Positions 11,154-24,943 of a stretch of 64,000 bases of DNA are shown here, piece after piece. Under the pieces are notes generated by a model that saw only the letters and a list, made by a program, of their open reading frames with translations, was not told the DNA's origin and did no database searches. The DNA is taken from the NCBI GenBank assembly GCA_027625915.1, contig JANTQA010000070.1, forward strand, positions 4,593,001-4,657,000. Direction: 5' to 3'. A program made the translations under genes and the position numbers. The stretch's first letter is position 1. Every line of letters starts with the position of its first letter. Source of the DNA: Anaeramoeba flamelloides (Eukaryota; Metamonada; Anaeramoebidae).

Positions 11154-12898
11154 ATGTCTTCAACCAAAATTAAAATTAGAAACGGAAAATCCTTTTTGGA
11201 AACAATTTTTCCACTAAGGAGCCAAAAAAAACTGAAGAACGATCATTTAAACCAAGAAATCTTTAGGATTAACCTGATTACTAAAAACTTGGCAAAAACA
11301 TTAAATGAACTTGAATTTCAGAAAAAGAAATTAATTGATTTCACACACTTCAATGATTATTCAAACAAAATAAGTGATACAGAGTCTCGAATTCATAACC
11401 AACAAACTGAAAAAGGGTTACTCATGATTAAAATCAACAAAATCAGAACAAAACAAATGCAAATAAATCTTTACTCAAATACAGAATTCAACCAACTTGA
11501 AGACCTTGAAAATCAAAAACAACAGCAACAAGACCAACAAAAACAGGAACAAGAACAAGAACAACAAGAACAGGTACAAAAACAACAAAATAATCAAAAT
11601 AAAGAAGAAGAAGAAGAAAAAGAAAAAATATTCAAAAAAATACAAAAAAATCAAAACCAGATCAGCATCTACAAAAACAAAATTACAAACTTTAAAAACA
11701 CATTGGACAACTTAACCAAAACAAAGTTAAAAGAACAAGAATTAACCAGAATATACTTTGAAAAAACAACAAAAACAAAAAAAGGAAAACAATTGATAAT
11801 CGATCAAAACCAAAATATTGAAGATTTAAAACAAGTTTTAATCAAAATCAACAAACGAATCAAAAAAATATCATTTGAATTGGGTAATAGGAAAAGTCCA
11901 AAAGCTGCTTTTTTTGGGGAACTTACAAGACAAAATTTGATTCAAATCAAAATTGAAAGACTAATAAAGGAAAACGAAATAATAAGGCATGAAATATCCG
12001 ATGTTTTAGATGGTTTTGACTATAAAGAATACTTTCAAATTTCTTCAGAGTTTGAAAATAAAGAACTTTTAGTCAAAAATAACTTGACTGAGAGTAATAA
12101 CGATGACAATTTAAAAGAAGAAAAAGAAATAAAAAACGAAACAGAAAAAGAAAAAGATCAAGAAGAAAAGAAAATTGAAAAAAACAAATTCAAAATATCA
12201 AATTTAAAAAAAAAAAATTTAAAATCAAGCCATAGTTTGGATGAAATTAAGATTTCTTCATGTGAAAACTTTGAAAAATTAAATTCAGAGAAAAACTGTA
12301 CAAATAATCATAGCCAGAAAAATAATCTTTTGAAACATAATGTTAGATTTTATGGAAGTACCGAAAGCATTGAGAAAAGAAAAACAGTTGATTTAAAAAA
12401 ATTATTTTATGAATATGGTAAACGTCCAAAACAACAATTCATTAATAGTTCTCCAAATCCTAATTTTACCAAAATGAAATCAATTGAAAATTGTAAAAAT
12501 AAAAAGAATAATATTGATAACACATTCACTAACAAAAAGAATTTAATATATTTCAGATCAAAAAGTGATTATGATCACCAGATCCAAAATTTACAAACGC
12601 AAAAAGAAAATCTTCAACAAACTAAAAAAACCAAAAGCAAAAGCATTGATTATACTAGATTAACGAGAATTCAAAGAAACCACAATCGATTCAATTCAAA
12701 TCAATTCGGTGTATCAATTAAAACCCTCGACAATTTATTGTCAACACCTTTATCGTTTGATTATTTTAAAGAATTTTTATGTAAACAATTTAATCAAGAA
12801 AATATTATGTTTTTCCAAGATGTTAAAGATTACAAAACACAAGTCCGGTCGTATAAAGTAATTATTATTATTTTTTTTTTTTCAAATATTTTAAAATA

Positions 12899-12932
<34 letters not shown>

Positions 12933-14860
12933 ATAAATATACGCGAGCAAGTGTGTAACACAATTCCAAATTAAAGCTATTTTCGAAAAAAAACAACGAA
13001 AAATGACTTTAAAATATTTTTATTTAAATCTAATAAAAGCACTTAAAGATCCAATATTATTATTAATCAATAACCAATTCTTCATAATAATTCGGTTTAT
13101 TTGTTTGTATTACATTACCTTATTCAAAGATATCAAAATTTTCTGATCTCAATTTTATATGATATTTTTTATAGGGGTGAAAATTGGTTGATATTTTTTT
13201 CTTTTTGATTGTAAAAAAATTGTTTTCTGAAGATTCTTAAATTCCAACATATTTTCGAATAGAATTGAAAACTTGTGGAACCTTATTTTATTATTTTCAA
13301 AATCTTTTGAATCCTTACCAATATTAATACTTTTTATTGAATTTTATCGTCCATTTTTTTATAAAAAAAAAGTGAAAATTTTTTCATTTTTTAAAAAATT
13401 TTAACAAACATATTTTGAAATAAATACCATATATACTAATTCAATCAATATTAGTATTACTCTTAATTGTATAGTACCAATTTAAGAAAAGAATTGCCAA
13501 AAAAGAGAAAATATTATTTGAAATGTAAAAAAAAACAAAAATTCTCCACTTTGTTGGAAATATCTTATCTATTAATTTCTTTTTCTTTTATTATTATTTT
13601 TTTTTTCAACAACTAATTTATATAAAATATTATTTTCAATCTTTTAAAATTTATTTCTTATAAATTTCAAAAAAAATAAAAATAAATAAATAATTATAGA
13701 AAATGAAAAAAAATGCAAAAAAAATTTATTTAAAATATATTAAAGAAGGATCTTTATTTGAAATCAATATTATCTTTTCATGTCGAAAAAAAATTATTGA
13801 TCAAATTTCAAAAAAGGAATTTTCTTTGACAATGTTTGACGAAGCACAAGAAACAGTTTATCGTCATTTATTTAGGAATTCTTTGGGTTCATTTATGAAA
13901 AGTGACATATATCAAAATTTACTTGAAAATTTGCAAAAGGATTCAAATTACAATTTAAATACAAATACTAAAAAATGTTATTTAGTTCACAACAACTTAA
14001 AAAAACATTTAAACAAAAAAAATAAACCAAAAGTATTGAATGAAGAAAACCATTATGATGGAACAAAGGAACAAGCAGATGAATTATGTGAAAATTTATT
14101 AATGATGTTATTAGATATCATTAAATCAAATTATAATTTTAGAAGAGAACAGATTAAAGTTAAACAAATTTTGAAATCAATCCAATTTAGTAGATTTTTA
14201 GAACTGTCTGCGCACCTTCAAAATGTTACTTTCAATTGTCTCAGAAATGAAGAAGATAAATTAAGATTTTGGATCAATTTGTATAACACAATTATTTTAC
14301 ATAGCTTTATTGTTAACGGCTTTCCTAAAGATAAAACCCATTATGAGAAATTATTAAAAAAATCAAAGTACTTAATTAATCAGCAATATTTGTCATTAAA
14401 TGATATTTATCATGGTATATTAAGAGGAAATATCGACCCAAAAAATAATAATCGCAAATATTTCAATATCCAGTCAAATTATTTGAATGATTTGAGTTTA
14501 CAAAAAGTAGACCTAAGAATACATTTCCTCTGTTATCATTATTCATTCCCTTCTTTTATTACAGTCTATCATAAAGAGAATTTTCAATTTTCCTTGGAAA
14601 AAATTATTAAAAAGGTTTTGCAGCCCTTAGTTGAAATAGATCAAAATCAAAATAAAATTATTTTACCATATATTTTTAATCTGTACGAAAACGATTTTCA
14701 AAGTTATCACAATATTTTTGATTGGATTAATCTTCAATTAAATACAAATTTTAAGATGAATAAAAATCCATACACAATAAAATATTCTAATAAAAATAAT
14801 TCAACACAGCAAATTACTTTTGATCATAAAGCAACATTATTAAGAAAATTTATCAATTAA
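11154..14860 (+). CDS. RGS and DUF547 domain protein, two exons, 954 aa
   Basis: Exon 1 is 11154-12857 and exon 2 is 13700-14860. The intron 12858-13699 (GTAATT...TTATAG) is phase 0, and joining gives KDYKTQVRSYKKMKKNAKKIY, continuous across an RGS helix. The N-terminal 300 residues are Lys/Gln/Glu-rich coiled coil with a CAA/GAA-encoded Q/E run near residue 122-160. The RGS domain is at about 519-640 (LLSTPLSFDYFKEFLCKQFNQENIMFFQDV; later FDEAQETVYRHL and FMKSDIYQNLL). DUF547 is at about 700-890, with FWINLYNTIILHSF near 756, LSLNDIYHGILR and DLRIHF. RGS domains speed GTP hydrolysis by G-alpha subunits, so a role at heterotrimeric G-protein signalling membranes is likely. The DUF547 function is unknown. 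Its usual Cys-containing GAxSCP-like motif reads YHYSFPSF here. Confidence 0.85.
12900..12940. repeat. TA/TG microsatellite in intron
   Basis: An (AT)n tract followed by (GTAT)n lies just inside the RGS-DUF547 intron. Confidence 0.85.
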
Positions 14861-17262
14861 GTATCATTATTATTTAAAATATTATTATTATTACTACAAT
14901 TATTGTTTATAAATTATTTTTTTCTATTTATATTATTATAAATTTTAGAAGTTTCTAAAATTGTAATATATTGTTTCATATATTTATTTGTTATTAATAT
15001 ATTCGGTTTTTTTTTTTTTTTGTTAAATCTGTTTAATTTTTTTTCAATTGTTTTATTTTTTTTTATTCTATTTTATTTTTTGTTTTTTTTAATTTTGATT
15101 TCTTAAATAGAAAATTTTATTTTAAAAAAATTAAATTTTATCAAAAATAAAATATCTATTTTTATTGTTTGTAAAATCATTTTTTAAATAAAGTTACTCT
15201 TCATTTTTTACTATCATTTTTAAAACCAGTCATTTTTTTCTTATTATTTCAATCCAAGATTAATAAATATTTTTTTGTATATTTTTATTGAATTATGTTT
15301 ATATTTCAAAACAAAACCATTTTCCAGTCCAATGGTGCCATTTTTGGTGTAATGGCTGATATAAATTTATTTAAAGGGGTTGAATTTTTATTAGAATATA
15401 AAATTGATTTTTTGGAAATTTCAATATTGACAACATTTTTTCCACATTTTTGGACATTCACTTTTGTTTTATTTCTATTTTTTGAAAAATAATTCATTTG
15501 CAAAATATTTTTTTTTAAGATCTACAGTAACACTTGGCAAAAAGGTGTTATTCAAATGGTTATTGAAACATCGAAAATGATTGTGGAGAAATCATATTTA
15601 TTCTATTGGACTTTTATTTAATCTTCAATTAAGAATCATAATGAATATGTTGTTTTTCTCAATAGGGAATAAGAATTTGGGGTTTTCAATTGTTAAGAAA
15701 ATTTATTGATTTATTGGTTTTGTATCAATTGAGTTATCAACAATTTTTGGATGTGTATTAACCTACTTATTTTTTATTTGTTATTCAAAACTCGATTATA
15801 AAAAATAATAGATATTAGTAAAATATATTAGAATTTTTTTTTAGAATCCTTTTGACTTGTAAAAAAGTTTCGATTTTGTCAATATAAGTGAAAGTATTTG
15901 TTATCTTGATCTGGTTAATTAATTTCTCAAATAAAGTTTAAATAACCATTTTATACTATTATCTTATGATGTAACAAATATTCCCAAAAATACCCAAAAA
16001 TTGAAAATACTCCAAAATTTTTTTAAATAAAAATGCTTTTTGAACAACTTCTAAATAACCCTTGTACTACAAATACCCAGTTTAAAGGTAAATTGAAAAA
16101 ATTTCATTATAATATTTTTTTTTTAACCTAGAATTCAAAAAGTGCCAATTTTGAGGTGTATTATACAATGGTCGTTCTATGAAAAGAATTGTTATCCTGG
16201 ATGACTGTAACATTTCTGATCATTTCAAAATGGTATAAACTAAATGAGATAAAATGCCTCTTTAAAGAAAAATTCAAATTGTGTATCATTATTCATTGTT
16301 TAGTAGTCTTAAAAACAATCCAAAAATACCAAAATAATATCTAATCGTGCATATACGTACCCTATACCTTATTCAAATTTATTCATGCCAAATATAAAAA
16401 TAACCCTTTTCTAGAAAAGAAATTGACTTCACCCAATACATTTTTCCAAAACTAACTATACTCTGACAGACATATATACTTGTCTCGATTAGCAATAACA
16501 TAGTCAAATATTCTCTCAAGTTGTCACAAACTTCACTAAGGGTCAACAAAGAAATTTAAAATTAAATATTCTTTCTTCAAGTAATATGGTTATTTTACCC
16601 TAAACAAAATCTAAAAAAACTTCGTTTTTTGTAAATTCTTCAAAAAAGCAGTTTTTGAAGTAAAAAAATTTTCGAGTATTTTTAATTTTTGGGTTTTTTT
16701 GTGAATATTACAAACACCCTATTATCTGCAATCAATTTTATTTTTTTTTTCACAATAATTATTTTATTTTATGGCTTTAAAAAAAGGTTAAATTTGATTT
16801 TTTTTTTTTTTTTTTTTTCAAAAAAAAAATAATATCTATATTACTATTAACTGGATGTGATTTAAACAGTTTGTTTTTTTAATCAAAATAACATAATTTA
16901 GGAATCTGAAAAGAGGAAAAAAATAATTTTTGAGATAAACTTTTATTTTTTTTATACTTTCCTTGATTGACTTTTTATATTGTAATTCCCTTTTTATTGT
17001 TATTATTTATAAAAATAGTTAAATCTTTTTGACCAAATTGTAAATGATTTCCTATTTATATGATGATCTTGAATATATAATTCAATTTATTCATGTTATA
17101 TTTATATTTGCACTCCTTTTTTTTCAATCTTAAAAGAGTATATTAAGTAATTCCTTTAAAAAGTGGTAAAATTAGATAAAATAATTATTGAATGGGTATT
17201 TGATATAAATATACAACTTTATGTAATTTTAATTAGTTTGATAATTAACTTTAAAAGTCAAA
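14861..17262. other. Intergenic, no gene seen
   Basis: T-rich 3' flank of the RGS-DUF547 gene, then AT-rich DNA. A short frame at 15295-15492 is open on both strands and looks like chance. No repeat ends were recognised. Confidence 0.55.
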
Positions 17263-17810
17263 TAAACTAAAATTCAAATTTTTCCACATAGTTAAAAGAG
17301 TTAAAATAATCACAATATTATTTTTTTTCATTTAAATCAGAAATAATTTTGATTTTTGAAAAATATAGAAAATCTTTTTTTCATCTTTAAGTAATTTGTT
17401 TTCAATTCATTTTTTGAATTAGGTAACTAGTCGTTTTCATTCGACCTAATTTTTTTTCAAAGATTGATTAGGTCAAAGTTGTGTTGTTCAAAAGAGAAGA
17501 ACTCAAATAAAATTAGTTGATAGTCTCTAATAATTTGGTCGATCAATAATTCTTAATACAATTTAAACACATTTAGCCATTCATTTTATTGTTTTGCTCC
17601 TTCCAAAATTTTTAACACACCTTTGATTTATTTGTATTGATAATTATTTATTTTTTGTTTTGTGAATATTGTAATTTATAAAAAAGTGTTAGCATTTCAA
17701 TTACTGAATGGTTCTTATTTGGTAAATCTTCTTGAATTGGTTAAATAAGTTTTTTTTTTTTTTTTCACAAATCGAATTTTGGTGTGTTAAAAATTTTGAA
17801 TTGGTGTTTA
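17263..17810. mobile_element. TAAAC-family MITE (about 540 bp), copy 1
   Basis: It starts TAAACTAAAATTCAAA and ends GAATTGGTGTTTA, imperfect TIRs with a TA at each tip that may be the target duplication. The inside shares GAACTCAAATAAAATTAG, GATCGATCAATA and an inner inverted pair built on AATTTTTAACACACC / GGTGTGTTAAAAATT. Full copies also lie at 35989-36522 (opposite orientation) and 53729-54266, with a rearranged copy at 48505-49166. No ORF. Confidence 0.8.
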
Positions 17811-18507
17811 TTTTAAATTACTTTGTTTTTTGGGCATAAAGAATTAGACAATACAAGGAGTGATCAAAGAACAAGATTTTCCAATATTTCACATTTGCTA
17901 TTTTTATGTTGAATACATGAAAACTGCTTCTTTGAATTTCTTTCATCTTTTTTTCACTCAATTACCAATTATAAAATAAACCAACAATTTATTATCTATT
18001 TGTTTTATATAGTAAACCCTAAAAGAGTATATATTTTGAAAGGAATTTCTTAATGGAATTCACGTTAAACTTTTTTATGAAAAAATAACAAGTATCTAAA
18101 ATTGGTAAAGTTACATTTTTTAGGATCTACTAAGCAAAATTAAAATCAATTTAGCTTAATTATATTTATGTTAAGCTTGATTTCTGAATTCTTTTTAGTT
18201 TTACTGGTGATTTTTTCTTTTAATATCCAATCCTTGAATAGAACAAAATATATAAATTTCAAAATTTGTACAAAAAAATTGTAATATATCTAAGTTCAAA
18301 ATTTTAAAAAGTTCATTGTATTCCCTCAACAGTTAATATTTATACTTCATTCGAGTGAACATTACTAGTAATCTTCATTTTTTTTTTTTTTTTTTTAGTA
18401 CAATAACCCTTAATAACAGTATTTCTAAAGAAAAAAAATCAAAATTTAATCAGACAAATAAAAATAAAAACTTATAAAAACGTTTCAAATAGTATCTGTT
18501 TTTTTCA

Positions 18508-21500
18508 TTATTTTTGTGAATTTTCTAAAGGATAAAAAGCATGACAGCTTTTTAATAATTCTAAAGCATTTTGGTTATTTCCGTTGGAAAGTTCAAGGTA
18601 CACACACGATAATAAAACAAGGGGAGAATTGGGGAACATTCTAGAAGCTTGCTTAATATATTCTGATGCTGTCTGTATCTCGTTTTGCAAGATCAACACA
18701 AAGGCAAGATTTAAAAGTGTAACACAATCTGACCAATTTGATTCATATTCTTTAGGGGTCATGATTTTTAAATTTTTTGGCCCTTTTAGCAACTTTTCTA
18801 CTTGGTATCTTCTTTTTTGTAAGGTTTGGGAGATATATTCTTTCGCTAAATTTGGATTATTTAATAAACAACAAGCCTCTGCAGCATAAATGTTTGCCAA
18901 ATATGCTCTATAGGGATCTGGGTTATAATTTAATAGCATTTTGGCACTTGATAAAGCTGTTACAGGATTTTGGCAACATAAAGAAATATAGCTTAATAAT
19001 AATAACCCATGCTCGAGGTCTTGTTTTAAACTTTGATCATTTTTTGATAAGTCGTCAAGATCTATATTTGTATTTCCTGATTTTAATGAATTTAAAGTTG
19101 TGTTATTGATATTGATTTTTTCTTGATTTTTTTGTTTTTCTTTTTCATTGCCCTTTTTGAATCCGTTATTAATAAGAACATTTTTTTCATTTTTTTGAAT
19201 AGTATTATTTTCATTAATCTTTGAGTTTTTATTATTATTGCTTGTTGTTGAAGTTTTTTGGTTTTGATTATTTATTATTTTTAATAATTTTTCGGAAATT
19301 AATATGGAATTCGAAGCTGCCTTTGAAGCATAATCCAGACTCATTGATTGGACAGGTATACCATGAAATTGTAAATCGCCGACGTTACTCGACACAATAT
19401 CTTCAAAGCTAACAGATTCTTCATTAATATTTAACCCATCGTTTGGCCCAATTCCAGTTTGGAGTATAACCGTTCGGTATTTACCCTGCCCAATGACCTT
19501 TTTCACTAAATGATTAAGACTGTTCTTTTGTTCTTTATCCTTAATCAATCGAAAATGCTCTAATAAGCAACACTCTGCCAATCTTATCCACACTCTGGGC
19601 CTATTATATAAGCATACCAAGGCACCTTGGAAAAATTGAAATGCATTTTGTGGCTTTTCAAGTAAAATTAAACACAAACCCGTATTGTACATTATTTCAC
19701 TTCTTTTATCTTTTGAAAAATTATTTAATGTCTTTTCATTTTTACAAATTTGTGAATTTGCCATTAATGCCTTTTTGAAATAAAACAATGCAGAACCTGA
19801 CTTATTATTCTTTAATTCAACACATCCTAGATTGTTATAAAACGATGACCAAAAATTTGAATAATTTCTTTCTTCTTTCATTTTTAAATTCGTCATCATT
19901 TTACTTAACCCCCACAAATTATTTTTAGCTTCTTCTAAATTCATTTTTGAATGCTCAATTTTACACCTCATCATGTTTAAACTTAAGTTTTCATTTAAAA
20001 GATCTTTTTCATTTAATTTTTCTATTTGATTTTCTTCTATTAATAAAATTAAATTACATTAAAAAAAGAAGGTTAGCAAGAAAGTTATGGTTTATTATTT
20101 CAATAGATTAATTTTGAAAGATTTTCCTTTGTTATTTTGAAAAATTAAAAATTGAAAATAAACTTTTGTAAAAATTTCTAGTTAAAGAATGTATAAATTT
20201 TTAATAAATACCAAATTAAAGCAGTACTAAAGATTTAAAGGAAAGCTGTAAATGATCTTTCAAAATATATTGTTTTGAAATTACTTTTGTGACTTTTTCT
20301 TTTTTAATCAAGTAAAAAATTATTATTTTATTCATCTTTTTCCAATTCTGATTGAATTTCCTTTTTATTGTGAAGAAGAGTGACAAAGGGAAAAAAAAAG
20401 TGTAGTTACTTACTAATACTGAGATACTGAAGCATGGCAGTATGAGTAACTTGAAAATAAAAAAGAAAAAGTAAAGACAAAAATGACAAGATAAAGCAAA
20501 CAAATTCAATCAACAAGAAAAAAAAAAAATGGCATCTGCTAAACAACTACCTCTCAACTGAACATTCATGATTACTTAAAACCAGATAAAATTTAAATCA
20601 AAAGTATTGTGGTTGTAGTTTGAGGTTTCTTAATTAAAACGATAGCATTGTTATTTTTTTGTGATTTTTTATATATCACTTATTGAGAAAATCCTTTTTA
20701 AATTTCTTTTTTTTTTTTTTATTTTTCCTTTTTTCTTTTCAATTTTTTGTTTATTCTTTTGGTTTTTTCAACCAATAAAAAACTTTGATCTTGTGAAATT
20801 CCAAAATATATTTTTTTCTTAGCATCTAAATTGCTAATTTACAAATAGTAATCAAGAATGAGTGCCGTAGAGTGCCTAGCTTTTTTTTAAGAATTCGAGA
20901 AATAAACCTAACGTCAAGTGCCGTAGAGTGTCTAGGTTTTTTTTAATTTTTGAAATGAATTGAAAATTAAATAAATTTTCAATACATTTCAAAAAGTTAA
21001 AAAAACCTAACGGCGTCTTTACAGAATTCAAAAGAATTGAATAAAATCTCTGGTTTTACTCCATTCTTTTAAATTCTGGAAAACCTAACGAAAAGTGCCT
21101 AGGTTTTTTTTAATTTTTGAAATAAACCGAAAATTAAATAAATTTTCTATTAATTCCTTAAATTAAAAAAAACCTAACGGCTGTAAGAGGATCTTTGATC
21201 TCTCCGTTTCATCAATATAAAAAAAAAAAAAAAATAAAGTAAAAAATTGAAATTTGTAAATAATGTCACAACAACCAACTCGATATTTAACAGTATAAAA
21301 TTTTCATCGAGTTTTTACTTTTAAAAAAAAATGTTTCAAAAATTGAATTATTTTTGTTTTTATACCCTCAGTACCGCCTTAATATATATTATAAGATAAA
21401 GATTTTGCTCGTGCTAAAGAATAAACAAAATATGTAATAATGAAGAATGTATGAATTAAAATAAAAATTTTTTTTTTTTAAATCTAATGAATTACTTTTC

Positions 21501-24125
21501 ACCAAGCCCAACTCTTAATCTTAAAATAGAATGGGTTTTTATTGGCTAATTGAAAACGGGAAAATTATTAAATTTCAAAATTGGTCAAATTCTTATTTTT
21601 TTCCAAATAATCAATTCTATTCAAATATATTGACTGTGTGTATTTAAAAACCCCTTTCCGAGTAGGTTAAGGTATGTTAGAGTGGGTTAGAGTATTCTAT
21701 AGTAGGTTTGAATGGCTTGATAGAAAATTTTGGCAATATTTTGAAAAAAAAAAATAATTTAGAGACCAATTAGACTTTTGCAACTTGTTTTAAGGGGAAA
21801 AAAATTTCCACTGAACTTTGGTGGTTAACATTGGGTCTTAAACAAATTTTATAAATTATTTAGTATTGATGATTTCAAAATTTTGTATTTTCTACAATTT
21901 AAGTAATAAAATACTACCAATTGCAAAATAATCTTTTTGACCCCCCCCCCCCCACACACACACACACACACACAATTATAAAAAAACATTAGAAACTTTC
22001 GTACCAATGATAATAATCAAGAAACTCTTCAAAAATATGAAAAATTTCAATTTGACCAATTTTGAAATTTGACCAAATTTGAAATTTAATAATATACCCT
22101 TGAAAACCACTTATCTGAAATAATTGATCTTTTACTTTGTAACCAAAATAAGCTTATTATTGTCGAAACTTATTCTTGCTTTTAAATCAAATTTTGAATA
22201 ATTTTAAAACTCGCTTCAAATAATATTTTTATTTGCGTAAGTTAGTCTATATGTCTGTTTTTAATAAATTAAGTTATATATTCTTTAAAATTCATCCCCT
22301 TAAAAGGAATTGTTTACTATATATGTTTTTATTCATTATCTTAAAAAGTAAAAAAATGAAAAATTAATGAGTAATTTTACAAAAAGTGGAAATTAAAACA
22401 TCTCTCAAAAGCATCTATAAAAAAGGTTTTACAATTCAAATAAAACAATTTGGTGAATGAATTATTAAAACTGTATTTTTTACCTTTTGAAAAGGACTTT
22501 ATACAAAAATACCCTTTCTAATTTAATTTCTAAATTATTCTTTGATCTTGCTTTAACAACTTGGTTTTATATTTTAAATTGGAGACAACTTTCCACCTTT
22601 TCTTTTATTTTTTTTCTTTTTCGTTTGTCTTATGATTACTATCGAATGGCGCCATTGGTTCCAAAAACAAATTGAACAAAATTTTAGTTTCTTCTTTTTC
22701 CAAAGCAAAAATTATTATTTAATAAATAGGATTTATTAAAATTCACGAATTTACCAGCACAATTAATCAACTTTAAAGTACTAAAGGATTTAATTTTGCC
22801 AGAGGTATTGAAAATACCTCTTTCCAAAAGAGAATTAATGAAAATACAATTTATTTTTCAACCAATCATATCTCCCAAAATTGGCAAAAGTGTAAAATAC
22901 TAGGAATTCAAATACCTTATTTATTTTTAACAATTCTAGGAGAAAAAAACGAATATTGTCTGATGTTACAATTACAAGACTAAAAAATCTAAATTCGTTT
23001 TTTAATACATCACCAATTCAAAATCATATTCCTAGATTGCAGACTTAAAAATTGAATACTCGTTTAGTTCCTTTTTAAATATTATATTGTGGTGTTTGAG
23101 ATCTCCATAATTCAATTATTAAAATTAAAAAAAAAATCATAGAGAGGGGATCAAAAACCAAAAGTTTCGATCATTTTTTTAGCCAAAAAATCAAATACTT
23201 TATATTTCCTAGTTTTTAAAAACAAAAAGAAGAGTGAATATCAAATGACTTTAAAAAGTAATCAAAAAATTTTTTTGTGTTTTGTTTCAAAAAAAGAAAA
23301 AGTATTAAAAAAAAAAAAAACTCAAATTTTCATTTGCTTGACTTGATTCAAAAAATAGTGTACTGAAAATGAAATTGAAACCAAGGATCGATTTTTCTTC
23401 TTGAACAAAAGGCTTGTGAAAAAAAAAAAATCAAAAAGAAAAAAGACTAAAATGAAAAAGAAAAGAAAAAAAAGAAAAGAAAAAAAAAAAAAGATATTAC
23501 TTTGTTGTTGTAAATTTCTATTTTTAATTTCTTGTAATTGATTTATAAACAACTCTGCTTTGTTATGTTCAGAACAACACAAAGAAAGTTTAATTTTTAG
23601 CATTAATAGTCGATGCTTATTTTTGTTTTGGTTTCTTGTTTGTAATTCAGAATTTTTTTGATTATTTTTTGTGTTTGTCTGGAAAAATTGATTTTCAATT
23701 AGTGAAACTAAGCCGTTTGCTTGTGAAATGTGGTTGTTCTCTATAGACAATTTTAATAAAAGGTGTGTGGCTTCAAAACCTAAATAAGGATCTAACGAGC
23801 CTACATTTTTTCGTAAGGACTCCAAGTGAATTGCTGCCTTTTGCGATCGTTTTAATTGATAATTGATGATAGCCTGGTTATAAATCACATACCCCAGATC
23901 AACTGTTGTGAGATCTTTAGAGAATTGTTTAACAATACCGTTTAGTGTTTCTAAATATTCTTCTGGTTGTGTGCGTCCTGTCTTCATATATTCACAAAGC
24001 GCAAGATGGCTTTTTAATTTGACAATTTTTTTGTTATCTCCACTTGTTTTTTCAAGTAATGTCGAGATTTGTTGAGATGCCTCATTGTATTTTTTTTGAG
24101 TAAACAGCCGATGAGCTAAATTCAT
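18508..24125 (-). CDS. CNOT10: CCR4-NOT complex subunit 10 (CNOT10), two exons, 717 aa
   Basis: Exon 1 is 24125-23501 and exon 2 is 20036-18508, with intron 20037-23500 (GTAATA...TAATAG, 3464 bp, phase 1). The joined length is 2154 bp, exactly 718 codons, close to the usual length of about 740. ATG 24125 is the first Met after an in-frame TAA. TPR-like helical pairs run throughout. Family landmarks include VIYNQAIINYQLKRSQKA, FYNNLGCVELKNNKSGSAL, FYFKKALMAN, IMYNTGLCLILLEKPQNAF and RVWIRLAECCLLEHF. CNOT10 with CNOT11 forms a peripheral module on the N-terminal part of CNOT1 in the deadenylase complex, acting in cytoplasmic mRNA decay. An Asn/Ser/Lys-rich insert at about residue 440-500 is lineage-specific low complexity. 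The intron contains the hairpin locus 20862-21186 and a foldback at 21562-22095. Confidence 0.88.
20862..21186. repeat. Tandem palindromic hairpin modules, locus B
   Basis: Left arms read GTGCCGTAGAGTGYCTAGGTTTTTTT or AGTGCCTAGG; right arms end AAAAAACCTAACGGC. The module at about 21014-21088 pairs TTTACAGAATTCAAAAGAAT with ATTCTTTTAAATTCTGGAAA, as at locus A. It lies inside the CNOT10 intron. Confidence 0.75.
21562..22095. mobile_element. Foldback element with (C)12(CA)n
   Basis: The left arm AAATTTCAAAATTGGTCAAA is complementary to TTTGACCAATTTTGAAATTT at about 22052. A second, offset copy of the right arm follows (TTTGACCAAATTTGAAATTT). A poly-C run passes into (CA)n at about 21942-21974. 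Repeated GGTTAGAGT/GGTTAAGGT motifs lie near 21664-21710. Intronic, no ORF. Confidence 0.6.
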
Positions 24126-24425
24126 TCGCAAGTATGATTATATTTGTTGTGAATAAAAAAAAAATCAATAGTAACAGAAAAAAATGGTAAAAAAAATAAA
24201 TTGTTTTTGGGATTATTAATGATTTTATCAGAATATATATTGGAAATTGAGATTTGGTGTGCTCTTTTTCTCAATTAGGGACATTTATTATATTGCTTTG
24301 TTGAATTTTTCTGAGTCATAAAAGATAAATGATTGAAAATGGATTTAAAGTAATTATGAAAAAAATCTTTTGAAAAATGTAATTTTAAAAAAAAAATCTT
24401 TATAAATACTTCTTTTTTTTTTAAC

Positions 24426-24943
24426 TTAAAGGTTTACAATCCCTGAAATGGGAAAAAAAGTTATCTTGGGTTGGTTTTTGTTCCAGTTGTTTTGGTTCTT
24501 ATGATTATTGATCTGGGACTTTTTATGGTTTTAATTGCTGTTCAAAATGACACATTTTTGACAATTTTTTTTTTTTTTTTCCGAAATCCCAATTGGTGAG
24601 TGTAAGATTAATTAGGTTGGTATGTGTTTAATAAATGCTTGGGTTTTGTGGTTTTCTATTATTATTTTTTTTTTTTTTTAAATAATTGGGGAAAAGGGAA
24701 ACCAAAATTCAAATCAACAAACCAAAATAAACATATTTTACATAATTTCCTATCAGACTATTAGTCTTACATTTATTAATTCTGATTTCACAATTGAAAA
24801 ATTTGAAATTCATTTTTTAACCACTTAGAAACAATTATATTTTTAATCCAAATTTGATGATCGATCAGAACTAAAAGAACAAGTGGACAATACCCTAATA
24901 CAAGATAATATTTTTTTCCCATATCAGGGATTGTAAACCTTAA
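24426..24943. mobile_element. MITE flanked by TTAA-like ends
   Basis: GGTTTACAATCCCTGAAATG (24431) pairs with CATATCAGGGATTGTAAACC (about 24920). Pairing extends through GGGAAAAAAA and ATCTTG, about 45 bp per arm. TTAA abuts both ends. It lies 300 bp upstream of the CNOT10 start. No ORF. Confidence 0.7.
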
